40,102 nucleotides of DNA from JAIMBK01 sp040755215 (GTDB lineage: Bacteria; Bacillota; Desulfotomaculia; Desulfotomaculales; Nap2-2B): contig JBFMBG010000026.1 of NCBI GenBank assembly GCA_040755215.1, positions 1 through 40,102 on the forward strand. The letters are read 5' to 3'. The notes under the pieces are model-generated. The model ran no database searches. It worked only from the letters and a program-made list of their open reading frames with translations, and was not told the origin of the DNA. Shown here in pieces: positions 1 through 8,229 of this stretch (its first letter is position 1; each line of letters opens with the position of its first letter). A program made the translations under genes and the position numbers.

Positions 1-97
1 TGGTCAGGGCAAGGAAGGGCGATTGAGAAATAACTTCCTTAATCTCCGGGGTTAAAACCGCGCCCTTGCCCTCCGGACCGCAGGATGCACAATCCAT
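1..97 (-). CDS. Partial N-terminus, probable FMN-binding (PPOX-like) protein
   Basis: Only the first 32 codons are in the window; the gene runs off the left edge. The ATG at 97 is preceded by a strong AGAAGGAGGTG site. The peptide begins MDCASCGPEGKG and continues with LTPEIKEVISQSPFLALT. That second part resembles the first helix and strand of pyridoxamine-phosphate-oxidase-like flavin proteins, in which 'F(L/V)AL/ATT' opens the barrel. The CxxC near the start is unusual. A Crp/Fnr-type palindrome lies 64 bases upstream, so the neighbouring regulator may control it. The start is well supported; the family call rests on a short stretch and is weak. Confidence 0.5.
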   Translation of the reverse strand, partial: MDCASCGPEGKGAVLTPEIKEVISQSPFLALT

Positions 98-160
98 TCC
101 GCATTCACCTCCTTCTGCACCGGTTTGCCACCATCTTAACTGGAAAACGCAGAAGGAGGC

Positions 161-176
161 TGTAAAAAAATTTACA
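161..176. promoter_or_regulatory. Candidate Crp/Fnr-type operator
   Basis: The perfect inverted repeat TGTAA-N6-TTACA lies between the stop of the Crp/Fnr-family gene and the start of the gene at 97. It has the spacing of Crp/Fnr-superfamily boxes. The site sits where a regulator of the downstream minus-strand gene would bind. Binding is inferred. Confidence 0.45.
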
Positions 177-182
177 TTTTCT

Positions 183-851
183 TTAAAAACAACGATCTTT
201 TAAAATATAGTATTTTTCGCCGCGACAAAGGTAGTTTTCCGCTGTCAATTCTTTTAAAACCTGTGCTACCATCACCCGGGAGGCCCCCACCAGGGAGGCG
301 ATTTCCTGCTGCGTCAGGTAAATTTTAATCAGGGTGCCTTCCGGACAGGGCTCCCCGTATTCCCGGGACAAGCGGAACAGCAGGCTCAACACCTTCTCCC
401 GGGTGGTCTGCGTATTCAGCTCGGTAATTTGCTCCCAGGTATTGTACAGGCGGCTGCCCAGGCTGGCGATGATCTGCCAGGCCAGGTCCGGGGTTTCCTT
501 GATCACTTTTTCCAGGTGCTCCCGCTGAATGCTGCAAACCTTCGCCTCTTCCAGGGCGACGGCGGTGGCCGGATGTTCCGTTACCTGAAACAAGGCCGCT
601 TCGCCGATGATTTCCCCCCGCCCGGCGATTTGTAAAATCGTTTCCTGGCCTTCTTCGGTGACGCGGACGAGCTTAAAACTGCCTTCCTTAATCAGGTAAA
701 TAGTGTCGGCCGCGTCGCCCTGGTGAAAAAGGACTTCTCCCCGTTTAAAGTGGCGCTTGCTGGCGGCCCGGCAGACCGGTCGGAAAACATCTTTTTCCAC
801 CCTGGAAAACAGCGGAATATCACTTAAACATAAACAGTGCCTGGTTTCCAT
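183..851 (-). CDS. Crp/Fnr-family transcriptional regulator
   Basis: 222 aa, starting at METRHC because AAAGGAG lies six bases upstream; an in-frame upstream start has no such site. Roughly residues 15-130 form a cyclic-nucleotide-binding beta-roll (GEVLFHQGDAADTIYLI, then GEIIGEAALF). A central helix follows, then a C-terminal winged helix with YLTQQEIASLVGASRVMVAQ as the recognition region. Two Cys at positions 6 and 8 might bind a metal or sense redox, but the four-Cys pattern of true FNR is not present. The effector is unknown. It is a single gene downstream of ysxC, separated by about 200 bases with no clear terminator, and is likely to act on the TGTAA-N6-TTACA box just past its stop. 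Confidence 0.88.
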   Translation of the reverse strand: METRHCLCLSDIPLFSRVEKDVFRPVCRAASKRHFKRGEVLFHQGDAADTIYLIKEGSFKLVRVTEEGQETILQIAGRGEIIGEAALFQVTEHPATAVALEEAKVCSIQREHLEKVIKETPDLAWQIIASLGSRLYNTWEQITELNTQTTREKVLSLLFRLSREYGEPCPEGTLIKIYLTQQEIASLVGASRVMVAQVLKELTAENYLCRGEKYYILKDRCF

Positions 852-1055
852 TTTTTTCTCCTTTCCCGGAGGCCGCAATAAATTTCTATAAGGTAATCAT
901 AAGGAATTTAGAATTAGTTAGCAAGTTAAATTTTTTACAGTATGCCGCCAGGCACTGAATACCTTCCGGTGCATACCTCACCAGCTTCACTGATCCTAAT
1001 TTGCTGATGAGAAACCTGACCAGCCACCCAGCACTACCGAAAAACACAAAAACGC

Positions 1056-1652
1056 CTAAAGGGCAAGGCCCGCCCACCGGCGGACCACGCACCACAATTC
1101 CGGCCTGCCCTCTCCCGTTTTGGCAGAAAACATGAACAGGGGAACCTCCTCCGTCAACCCCAGGGTCTTTCTGATCACCTGCAGCTGCTTGAGCCCCAGG
1201 CCGCGGGAAATTTTATCCGCTTTGGTGGCTGCCACGGCGGCGGGGACGCCGTAATGCCGGAGCCAGTCGTATAGCTGCTGATCCAGTTCGGTCGGGGGGT
1301 AGCGGATGTCCACGATCTGCACCACGCCGGCCAGCTGCGGCCGGCCCCGCAAATACCCCTCTACCAGATAGCCCCAGTGCCTTTGTAGCTCTGCGGGTAC
1401 TTTCGCAAACCCGTACCCCGGCAAATCTACCAGGAAGAATTTTCCGCCGACCAGATAAAAGTTAATGGTCTGCGTCCGCCCCGGGGTTTTGCTCACGACG
1501 GCCAGATTTTTTTTGCCGGCCAGGGTATTGAGCAGTGACGACTTGCCCACATTAGAACGCCCGGCCAGGGCTATCTCAGGCCTTTGCCCGGCCGGGCACT
1601 GCTCTAAGCTTGCCGCCGCGGCGAAAAATTCAACAGATCCAACGGCGCTCAT
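1056..1652 (-). CDS. ysxC: Ribosome biogenesis GTP-binding protein YsxC/EngB
   Basis: 198 aa, the usual length of the family. All G motifs are visible: G1 GRSNVGKSS near residue 31, the TPGRTQ switch I region, G3 DLPGYG near 75, G4 TKAD near 142 and G5 SAKTG near 175. YsxC/EngB is a cytoplasmic GTPase needed for late assembly of the large ribosomal subunit. The ATG overlaps the stop of lon by four bases (ATGA), so it is translationally coupled as the last gene of the tig-clp-lon operon. That position is conserved in Firmicutes. The C-terminus (CVVRRWAGLAL) is slightly unusual, but the length is normal. Confidence 0.95.
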   Translation of the reverse strand: MSAVGSVEFFAAAASLEQCPAGQRPEIALAGRSNVGKSSLLNTLAGKKNLAVVSKTPGRTQTINFYLVGGKFFLVDLPGYGFAKVPAELQRHWGYLVEGYLRGRPQLAGVVQIVDIRYPPTELDQQLYDWLRHYGVPAAVAATKADKISRGLGLKQLQVIRKTLGLTEEVPLFMFSAKTGEGRPELWCVVRRWAGLAL

Positions 1653-4075
1653 GAAGGAGGCTGCGGTCCCCTTTCTCCGGAAATATTTTGCTGGTAGGAG
1701 ATTTCGTGCAGCATTGCCGCCGGCAACGGCTTCAGCGCACTGGCGGATACCTGTCCATCTTCACTTTCCAGTAAAGCCTCTTCCAGAACTTCATCCATAT
1801 GTTCCACGAAAACAAATTCCAGCTGGCTCTTGATCTTCTTCGGGATATCCTCCAGGTCCTTCTTGTTTTCCCTGGGCAGGAGGATCTTTTTAATGCCCGC
1901 CCGGTGGGCGGCCAGCACCTTTTCTTTAATTCCCCCGACGGGCAGCACCCGGCCGCGCAGGGTTACCTCGCCGGTCATGGCCACCTCGTGCCTTACTTTC
2001 CGGCCGGTGAGGGCCGACGCCAGGGCGCAGGCCATGGTTATCCCCGCCGACGGACCGTCCTTCGGGATGGCCCCTTCCGGGATATGCACGTGAATATCGT
2101 TTTTCTCGAAGAAATCCTCTTCGATGCCCAGCAGGCCCGCCCGGCTGCGCACGTAGCTGTACCCGGCCTGGGCGGACTCTTTCATCACTTCGCCCAGCTT
2201 GCCGGTGAGGATCAGGCGCCCGTTGCCCTTATACAAAGTAACCTCGATATTCAGCGTGTCCCCGCCGGCTTCCGTCCAGGCCAGGCCGGTGGCCGTGCCC
2301 ACCTGGTCGTCCTTTTCGGCCACGCCGTACCGGTAGCGCGGAGCGCCCAAAAATTGCGCCAGGTTCTGGACGGTGACCCGCACTTTCTTGGCGTTTTTGG
2401 TGACGATTTGCTTGGCCGCTTTACGGCAAATGGCGGCCAGTTCGCGCTCCAGGTTGCGCACACCGCTCTCCCGGGTATACTCCCGGATGATTTTCCGGAT
2501 TGTATTCTCCGAAATGCCGAGCATCCCTGCCGCCAAACCGTGCTGGGCCAGTTGCTTGGGCAGCAGGTGGCGGAGGGCAATCTGCACCTTCTCCTCTTCC
2601 GTGTAGCCGGAAATGGTGATTACTTCCATGCGGTCCAAAAGCGGCCGCGGAATATTGTGCTGGATGTTCGCCGTGGTAATAAACATCACGTTCGAAAGGT
2701 CGAAAGGAATCTCGATATAGTGGTCGCTGAAACTGTTGTTTTGTTCGGGATCCAGCACCTCCAGCAAGGCCGCGGAAGGGTCCCCGCGGAAGTCCATGCT
2801 CATTTTGTCTACTTCGTCGAGCAAAAAAACGGGGTTTTTCGAGCCGGCGTTGCGCATCCCGTGAATTATCCTGCCCGGCAAAGCCCCCACGTATGTACGC
2901 CGATGCCCCCGGATTTCCGCTTCGTCGCGCACGCCCCCCAGGGAAATACGCACAAATCTGCGCTCCAGGGCCCTGGCGATGGATTTCCCCAGGGAGGTCT
3001 TCCCCACCCCGGGCGGCCCTACAAAACACAAAATGGGGCCTTTCATCTTTTTGGAGAGTTTTCGGATTGCCAGGTACTCCAGGATGCGCTCCTTAACGTT
3101 CTGCAGGCCGTAATGATCTTCGTCAAGTATTTGTTCAGCCAACTGAAGATCAAGCCGGTCCCGGGTGCTCTTGCTCCAGGGCAGGGCGATCAGCCAGTCC
3201 AGATAGTTGCGCACCACCGTGGATTCCGCCGCCAGGGGGGGCATTTTTTCCAGCCGCTCGACCTCTTTTAAAGCCTTCTCTTCAACCTCTTTCGGCAGTT
3301 TCGCCTCGGCGATTTTCTGGCGGTACTCCTCTGCCTCGGCCATCCTTTCGTCCTTCTCCCCCAGCTCTTTCTGGATGGCCTTGATCTGCTCGCGCAGGTA
3401 ATATTCCTTCTGGGTTTTCTCCATTTGCTTGCGCACGCGCACGTTGATTTTCCGTTCCAGCTCCACGATTTCCAGCTCTTTGGCTAAAAAGCCGGACAAC
3501 TTCTCCATCCGCTCGAGAATATCGACGGCTTCCAGCAGCTCTTGCTTTTCCTCAATACGCAAAGCCAGATGGGAAGCGATGGTATCGCAAAGGCGCCCCG
3601 GTTCTTCCAGGTTCACCACGGAGGACATCATATCCGGCGGAACACGCTTGGACAGCTTGATATATTGCTCAAACTGGAAAATCAGGTTCCGCATCAAGGC
3701 CTCGACTTCGGGAGTTTTGACCGGATCGTCGGTATATTGTTCGATCTCTACTTTAAAGAAAGGCGCCAACCTGACAAATCTCCTGACCCTTCCCCGGGCC
3801 ACCCCCTCGACCAGCACGCGGATGGTTCCCCCCGGCAATTTTAAAAGCTGTTTCACCTCAGCCACGGTACCCGTCAGAAAAATATCACCTTCACAAGGAT
3901 CATCGGTTTGAGCTTCCCTTTGCGTCGCGAGAAAAATCAGGCGCTCGCCCATCATGGCCGCTTCCACGGCCTGAATGGATTTTTCCCTGCCCACGTCCAG
4001 GTGGATCACCATGTAGGGAAAGACGAGCACGCCCCTTAAAGGCAGTAACGGTAAAGCTCTGGTCTGGGAACCCAT
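1649..4075 (-). CDS. lon: ATP-dependent protease La (LonA)
   Basis: 808 aa, cytosolic AAA+ serine protease that degrades misfolded and regulatory proteins. The order is a LON substrate-binding domain (LPLLPLRGVLVFPYM at the start), coiled coil to about 310, AAA+ module with Walker A GPPGVGKTS (about 355) and Walker B FLLDEVDKM (about 420), and protease domain. The protease domain has the catalytic Ser in PKDGPSAGITM (about 680) and the catalytic Lys in GGIKEKVLAAHRAG (about 722). The start ATG follows AGAAGGAGGTG at ideal distance. ysxC overlaps its stop. lonB lies 281 bases upstream, separated by a repeat-containing gap. All active-site elements are intact. Confidence 0.97.
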   Translation of the reverse strand: MGSQTRALPLLPLRGVLVFPYMVIHLDVGREKSIQAVEAAMMGERLIFLATQREAQTDDPCEGDIFLTGTVAEVKQLLKLPGGTIRVLVEGVARGRVRRFVRLAPFFKVEIEQYTDDPVKTPEVEALMRNLIFQFEQYIKLSKRVPPDMMSSVVNLEEPGRLCDTIASHLALRIEEKQELLEAVDILERMEKLSGFLAKELEIVELERKINVRVRKQMEKTQKEYYLREQIKAIQKELGEKDERMAEAEEYRQKIAEAKLPKEVEEKALKEVERLEKMPPLAAESTVVRNYLDWLIALPWSKSTRDRLDLQLAEQILDEDHYGLQNVKERILEYLAIRKLSKKMKGPILCFVGPPGVGKTSLGKSIARALERRFVRISLGGVRDEAEIRGHRRTYVGALPGRIIHGMRNAGSKNPVFLLDEVDKMSMDFRGDPSAALLEVLDPEQNNSFSDHYIEIPFDLSNVMFITTANIQHNIPRPLLDRMEVITISGYTEEEKVQIALRHLLPKQLAQHGLAAGMLGISENTIRKIIREYTRESGVRNLERELAAICRKAAKQIVTKNAKKVRVTVQNLAQFLGAPRYRYGVAEKDDQVGTATGLAWTEAGGDTLNIEVTLYKGNGRLILTGKLGEVMKESAQAGYSYVRSRAGLLGIEEDFFEKNDIHVHIPEGAIPKDGPSAGITMACALASALTGRKVRHEVAMTGEVTLRGRVLPVGGIKEKVLAAHRAGIKKILLPRENKKDLEDIPKKIKSQLEFVFVEHMDEVLEEALLESEDGQVSASALKPLPAAMLHEISYQQNISGERGPQPPS

Positions 4076-4316
4076 GGCTGCACCTCCTTCTATATTGTAT
4101 CTTGTACTCCATCTTGACGTGCCTACTTTATTTTAACATAAACCGCCTCCGGCTGCTACTGAAATAAGTCCCAGAAAAGAAGAAACCTGGGCAAGGCCAG
4201 GTTTTAGCTGCAGGATGATTAATTTTTCGGGAGATTTCTCCGGAAGATTTCGGCAGGAGTTGGAATTGCCTGCAACAATCCAACGTTCCCTCCATTGACG
4301 GGGAAAAACTGTTTGT

Positions 4317-4390
4317 CTTTGTGCCTTAGTGCCTTTGTGCCTGTTAAACTCTATTTTTAATTCCCAATTCCTAATTCCCAATTCCTGTTA
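4317..4390. repeat. Intergenic repeats: TTTGTGCC units plus AATTCCC/AATTCCT tandem
   Basis: The gap between lon and lonB (4076-4356) holds no gene. At 4317-4345 are three near copies of the nonamer read on the minus strand as GGCACAAAG. At 4359-4386 is a tandem of AATTCCCAATTCCT units. The second array extends into the 3' end of lonB. The same nonamer recurs in the next two gaps of this operon. Confidence 0.6.
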
Positions 4391-6099
4391 TTGTTCGCCG
4401 ACGCGGGGATCAGCCCGGTCGCCGCCAGCATTTCCCGGTGCCCGGAACTTTTTGCTTTGCGGATTAACCCGGGTTCCTCCACCAGCGCGTAGGTAAGCGC
4501 CTCTTCCAGCCTTTCGATGCAGATTACCTCCACGTCGGCAAATTTGGCAAAGAGCTCCTGGAAATTTTCTTTGGGGATTAAAACCCGCCCCGCCCCGGCG
4601 CAGCGGGCCGCCTCCACTTTGGCCACGATTCCGCCCACGGGGAGGACGAGGCCCCGGATGGATATTTCCCCGGTCAGGGCCACTTTGTTGTCCACCGCGA
4701 TCCCGGTAATGGCGGAATAAACGGCCACGGCAACCGCCACGCCGGCGGAAGGGCCGTCGACCGGAACGCCCCCCGGAAAATTAATGTGCAAATCGTAGTC
4801 CCGCGGCTCCACGCCGGTAATCCGCCGCAAAACGGTAAGCACGTTTTCCACCGCCCCGCGGGCCATGCTTTTGCGGCGGAAGGTGCGCCCCCGGCCGCCC
4901 AACTCTTCCTCTTCGACCACGCCGGTGATGGTTACTTTCCCCTGACCGCACCCCGCCGGCAGGGCGGTTGCCTCGATTTCCAGCAGGCTGCCCATCCCCG
5001 GACCATACACGGCCAGCCCGTTGACCACCCCTACCTGCGGGCTGGCGGCGATCTTTTTGTCCGGGCGGGGGGAATACTGCCCGCTGTTCACCACCCATTC
5101 CACGTCGGCCCGGCTAATCCTTCTTCTTCCTTCCGTCAGGGCCACCCCGGCGGCAATTTGAATAATGTTGACCGCTTCGCGTCCGTTGGTGGCGTATTTC
5201 TTAATGACCTCCAGGCCTTCTTCTTCCATGGTGAAACCAATTTTGGCCAGAGCATTGCGGGCGATCACGGCAATTTCTTCGGGCAGCAGCTGCCGGAAAA
5301 AGATCTCCAGGCAGCGGGAACGGATGGCCGGCGGAATATCTTCCGGGGTCCTGGTGGTCGCTCCGACCAGGCGAAAGTCCGCCGGCAGTCCATTTTGAAA
5401 AATGTCGTGAATGTGGCTGGGGATATTGCTGTCTTCGGCGCTGTAGTAGGCGCTTTCCAGCAGCACCTTCCGGTCTTCCATCACCTTCAGGAGTTTGTTC
5501 ATCTGGATCGGGTGCAGTTCGCCGATTTCGTCGATAAAAAGAATCCCGCCATGCGCCTTGGTCACTGCTCCGGGCTTGGGCTGGGGGATCCCCGCTATGC
5601 CCAGGGGCCCCGCCCCCTGGTAAATAGGGTCGTGAACGGACCCGATGAGAGGATCTGCTATCCCTCTTTCATCGAAGCGGACAATGGTCGCATCCACTTC
5701 GATAAATTTGGCGTCCTCTTTAAAAGGAGAATGGGGGCTGCGTTTGGCCTCTTCCAGCACCAGGCGGGCGGCGGCCGTTTTCCCCACCCCCGGCGGGCCG
5801 TAAACGATCACGTGCTGGGGGTTCGGGCCGCAGAGCGCCGCCCGCAGAGCTTTTAAACCTTCCTGCTGGCCGATAATTTCCTCGAATTTGGTGGGGCGCG
5901 TTTTTTCGGAAAGCGGTTCGCTCAAAGAAATTGTGCGCATTTTCCGCAACTTCTCTAATTCCTTATACGACTCCCGCTCTACCGCCGTTTTGCTCCCTTG
6001 CTGGGTTTTCAGCAGGTTCCAGAAATAAAGGCCGATGATCACCCCGAAAAAAACCTGGACGAAGGTGACAAAACCCGTCAGCCCGGCGGGAAACTCCAT
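4357..6099 (-). CDS. lonB: ATP-dependent protease LonB
   Basis: 580 aa from the ATG at 6099, nine bases after AAGGAGGT; a GTG one codon earlier is also possible. Membrane-associated AAA+ Lon-type protease of endospore formers. A hydrophobic N-terminal segment (about residues 6-27) acts as an anchor. Walker A GPPGVGKTAAA lies near 100 and the Walker B-like FIDEIGEL near 195. The protease domain has Ser in VDGPSAGVAVA (about 480) and Lys in GGIVAKVEAARCAG (about 525). In Bacillus the lonB-lonA-ysxC order is the same and lonB is expressed in the forespore. Oddity: the last nine or so residues (RNWELGIGN) are encoded by a dispersed AATTCC-type repeat, so the tail is probably a repeat-derived extension. 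Confidence 0.95.
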   Translation of the reverse strand: MEFPAGLTGFVTFVQVFFGVIIGLYFWNLLKTQQGSKTAVERESYKELEKLRKMRTISLSEPLSEKTRPTKFEEIIGQQEGLKALRAALCGPNPQHVIVYGPPGVGKTAAARLVLEEAKRSPHSPFKEDAKFIEVDATIVRFDERGIADPLIGSVHDPIYQGAGPLGIAGIPQPKPGAVTKAHGGILFIDEIGELHPIQMNKLLKVMEDRKVLLESAYYSAEDSNIPSHIHDIFQNGLPADFRLVGATTRTPEDIPPAIRSRCLEIFFRQLLPEEIAVIARNALAKIGFTMEEEGLEVIKKYATNGREAVNIIQIAAGVALTEGRRRISRADVEWVVNSGQYSPRPDKKIAASPQVGVVNGLAVYGPGMGSLLEIEATALPAGCGQGKVTITGVVEEEELGGRGRTFRRKSMARGAVENVLTVLRRITGVEPRDYDLHINFPGGVPVDGPSAGVAVAVAVYSAITGIAVDNKVALTGEISIRGLVLPVGGIVAKVEAARCAGAGRVLIPKENFQELFAKFADVEVICIERLEEALTYALVEEPGLIRKAKSSGHREMLAATGLIPASANNNRNWELGIGN

Positions 6100-6124
6100 C
6101 ACGCGGGTACCTCCTTAAAAGATA

Positions 6125-6417
6125 GCAGGCACAAAGGCACAAAGTAAAATATGCCTGCCTCAGAAAATAGATTTAGCCATAAAGAACAATTAGGTACACA
6201 AAGCATAAGATTTAAATGTGCCGATGGAGATCCTTTGTGCCTCTGTGCCTTTGTGCCTCAATTTTCATTATTAATCCTGCCCCGAAGAGGCGTAAATCAT
6301 CCCGGCAACTCCCTTGATTTAGCCAAGGAATTTATATTATCTATTATTTCCTGATTGTGCCGGTCTAAACCTTTAACCAGGCACAAAGTAAAAAGAAAAG
6401 GGGTTAAGGCACAAAGG
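6125..6417. repeat. Gene-free gap with GGCACAAAG repeats
   Basis: The 400-base gap between lonB and the aspartic-protease-like gene (6100-6507) has no convincing gene. It carries repeats in both orientations: GGCACAAAGGCACAAAG at about 6127-6143, three TTTGTGCC-like units at 6234-6259, GGCACAAAG at 6380-6388 and GGCACAAAGG at 6408-6417. Base composition is AT-richer than the flanking genes. No promoter or terminator is clear. Confidence 0.55.
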
Positions 6418-6507
6418 GGCAAAATAAAAAGACCGGGCAACTAAACCCGATCACGCAAGCAGTAGGGCAGCTTTTCAAGCTAATGCTAACCTTGGGGAGA
6501 TTTCTAT

Positions 6508-6870
6508 TTACTTCAGCCTCAGCACAAAAGTTCTGGCTGGCTCAAGCTGCCGGGTGTGGGGATTTACCTTTAAACCGAGGGTTTCCAAAGTTTCTACCCC
6601 CAAAAGGAGCTCATTGCCCAAAATTAAAACGGTCGTCGGGGCTTCCCGGCCGTCAATTTTTACGTGCACCACCCCAGCCTCCACGGTAAGTTCCTTGCCG
6701 TCAGCGAGCCGGACCCTTCTCGGTCCTAGCCTGGGCACCCCGAGGCGATCTGCCAAATCCCTGGGAATTGCCGACAGGGTAGCCCCGGTATCGACCAGCA
6801 TGGTTACTTTCTCTTGATCTTTCGTCCCTTCTAAATAGACATCAACAAATACGTGCCCCATCATATCCAC
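6508..6870 (-). CDS. Retropepsin-like aspartic protease (clan AA)
   Basis: 120 aa. One retroviral-type aspartic protease fold: the hydrophobic strand VTMLVDTGATLSAIP carries the catalytic DTGA triad (Asp near residue 27), and ILGNELLLGVETLETLGL supplies the second psi-loop (ILGxxxL). Enzymes of this kind have one catalytic Asp per chain and act as homodimers. The first codon is GTG at 6870; ATG codons at 6864 and 6861 are alternatives, and the upstream GGGGTGG is a weak ribosome site. It sits between lonB and clpX in the same direction, which suggests a role in proteolysis or maturation. Its substrate is unknown, and no signal peptide is visible. Confidence 0.82.
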   Translation of the reverse strand: MDMMGHVFVDVYLEGTKDQEKVTMLVDTGATLSAIPRDLADRLGVPRLGPRRVRLADGKELTVEAGVVHVKIDGREAPTTVLILGNELLLGVETLETLGLKVNPHTRQLEPARTFVLRLK

Positions 6871-6920
6871 CCCCCACCCCGTTTTCCACCCCGGCCCTCT
6901 TTGCCGAATCCCTATTTTTC

Positions 6921-6948
6921 CCTTTGTGCCTATATGCCTCTGTGCCTT
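6921..6948. repeat. GGCACAAAG-type repeat at the 3' end of clpX
   Basis: The sequence CTTTGTGCC-tatatgCC-TCTGTGCC lies four bases beyond the clpX stop and is another cluster of the unit seen around lonB. On the transcribed minus strand it reads GGCACAGAGG...GGCACAAAGG. Confidence 0.5.
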
Positions 6949-6951
6949 CTT

Positions 6952-8205
6952 CTACGCCGTCTCCTCTTTCTTCCGCTTTTTACGCTCCACGGCCACAACC
7001 AGCGGCTTTTCCCTCTTCAAGATGGTGTCTTTGGTTATGATACACCTGGCGATATCTTCCCGGGAAGGAATTTCATACATTACATCAAGCATGATCTCTT
7101 CCAGAATGGCCCGCAAGCCCCGAGCTCCCGTATTCCGCCGCAGGGCTTCCTGAGCGATGCACTTGAGCGCCTCCGGCTGAAATTCCAGGTCCACCCCGTC
7201 GAGCTCAAAGAGCTTCTGGTACTGCTTCACCAGGGCGTTCCTCGGCTCGGTCAAAATGCGGATCAGGGCTTCCTCATCCAAAGCATCCAGAGTCACGATG
7301 ATCGGCAGCCGGCCGACGAACTCTGGAATCAGGCCGTACTTCAAAAGATCCTCCGGCATGATGCGCTTTAAAATTTCCCCGATCTTTTGCTCACGCTTTG
7401 GTTTGAGCTCGGCACCGAAACCAATCCCTTTTTTTCCGATCCGGTTTTGAATGATTTTTTCTATCCCGTCAAAAGCCCCTCCGCAAAGGAAGAGGATATT
7501 AGTGGTGTCCAGCTGGATGAACTCCTGGTGCGGGTGCTTGCGCCCGCCTTGCGGCGGGACGCTGGCCACCGTGCCTTCCAGAATCTTGAGCAAAGCTTGT
7601 TGGACCCCCTCGCCGGAGACGTCTCGCGTAATCGAGGGGTTCTCCGACTTCCGGGCGATTTTATCGATCTCGTCGATGTAGACGATCCCTTTTTCCGCTT
7701 TTTCCACATCGTAGTCGGCAGCCTGGATCAGCTTCAACAGGATATTCTCCACATCTTCCCCAACGTAACCGGCTTCCGTGAGAGAGGTGGCGTCGGCGAT
7801 GGCAAAGGGTACGTTGAGCAGCCTGGCCAGGGTCTGCGCCAGGAGAGTTTTTCCGCAACCGGTGGGCCCCAGCATCACGATGTTGCTTTTTTGTAACTCC
7901 ACGTCGTCAACCTTGCCGCCCAGGTTGATTCTTTTGTAATGGTTGTAAACCGCCACGGCAAGGGACTTTTTCGCTTCCTCCTGCCCGATGACGTACTGAT
8001 CCAGGATCTCTTTAATTTCCCTGGGCTTGGGAATATCTCCTATTTCCAGACCCAGATCTTCATTTAATTCTTCTTCAATAATCTCATTGCAGAGCTCGAT
8101 ACATTCGTCGCAAATATAAACCCCCGGCCCGGCGACCAGCTTTTTTACCTGATCCTGTGATTTGCCGCAAAAGGAGCACTTTAACTGACCCTTTTCGTTG
8201 AACAT
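6952..8205 (-). CDS. clpX: ClpX, ATP-dependent unfoldase subunit of ClpXP
   Basis: 417 aa from the ATG at 8205 (MFNEKGQ), chosen because AGAGGTG is about eight bases upstream; an ATG two codons earlier lies too close to that site. Hexameric AAA+ unfoldase that feeds substrates into ClpP. The N-terminal zinc-binding domain has CSFCGK and CDECIELC (Cys at about 10, 13, 32, 35). Walker A is GPTGCGKT (about 119) and Walker B is IVYIDEIDKI (about 180). The ClpP-docking loop is visible as RIGKKGIGFG (about 260). The C-terminal tail is Lys/Glu-rich. Its ATG lies 24 bases from the clpP stop, so both are probably co-transcribed. Confidence 0.97.
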   Translation of the reverse strand: MFNEKGQLKCSFCGKSQDQVKKLVAGPGVYICDECIELCNEIIEEELNEDLGLEIGDIPKPREIKEILDQYVIGQEEAKKSLAVAVYNHYKRINLGGKVDDVELQKSNIVMLGPTGCGKTLLAQTLARLLNVPFAIADATSLTEAGYVGEDVENILLKLIQAADYDVEKAEKGIVYIDEIDKIARKSENPSITRDVSGEGVQQALLKILEGTVASVPPQGGRKHPHQEFIQLDTTNILFLCGGAFDGIEKIIQNRIGKKGIGFGAELKPKREQKIGEILKRIMPEDLLKYGLIPEFVGRLPIIVTLDALDEEALIRILTEPRNALVKQYQKLFELDGVDLEFQPEALKCIAQEALRRNTGARGLRAILEEIMLDVMYEIPSREDIARCIITKDTILKREKPLVVAVERKKRKKEETA

Positions 8206-8229
8206 AACCATCCACCTCTTTTTCTTAGC

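Noticed and set aside
886..1095. 69-codon frame after ysxC
   Set aside because: It overlaps the ysxC end in another frame and has no ribosome site or coding signal.
1799..3271. 490-codon open frame opposite lon
   Set aside because: It is a shadow of the lon coding strand, Pro/His/Gln-rich without domain, and lon shows all motifs.
4786..5856. 356-codon open frame opposite lonB
   Set aside because: Antisense shadow in GC-biased sequence; composition is not protein-like and no ribosome site is present.
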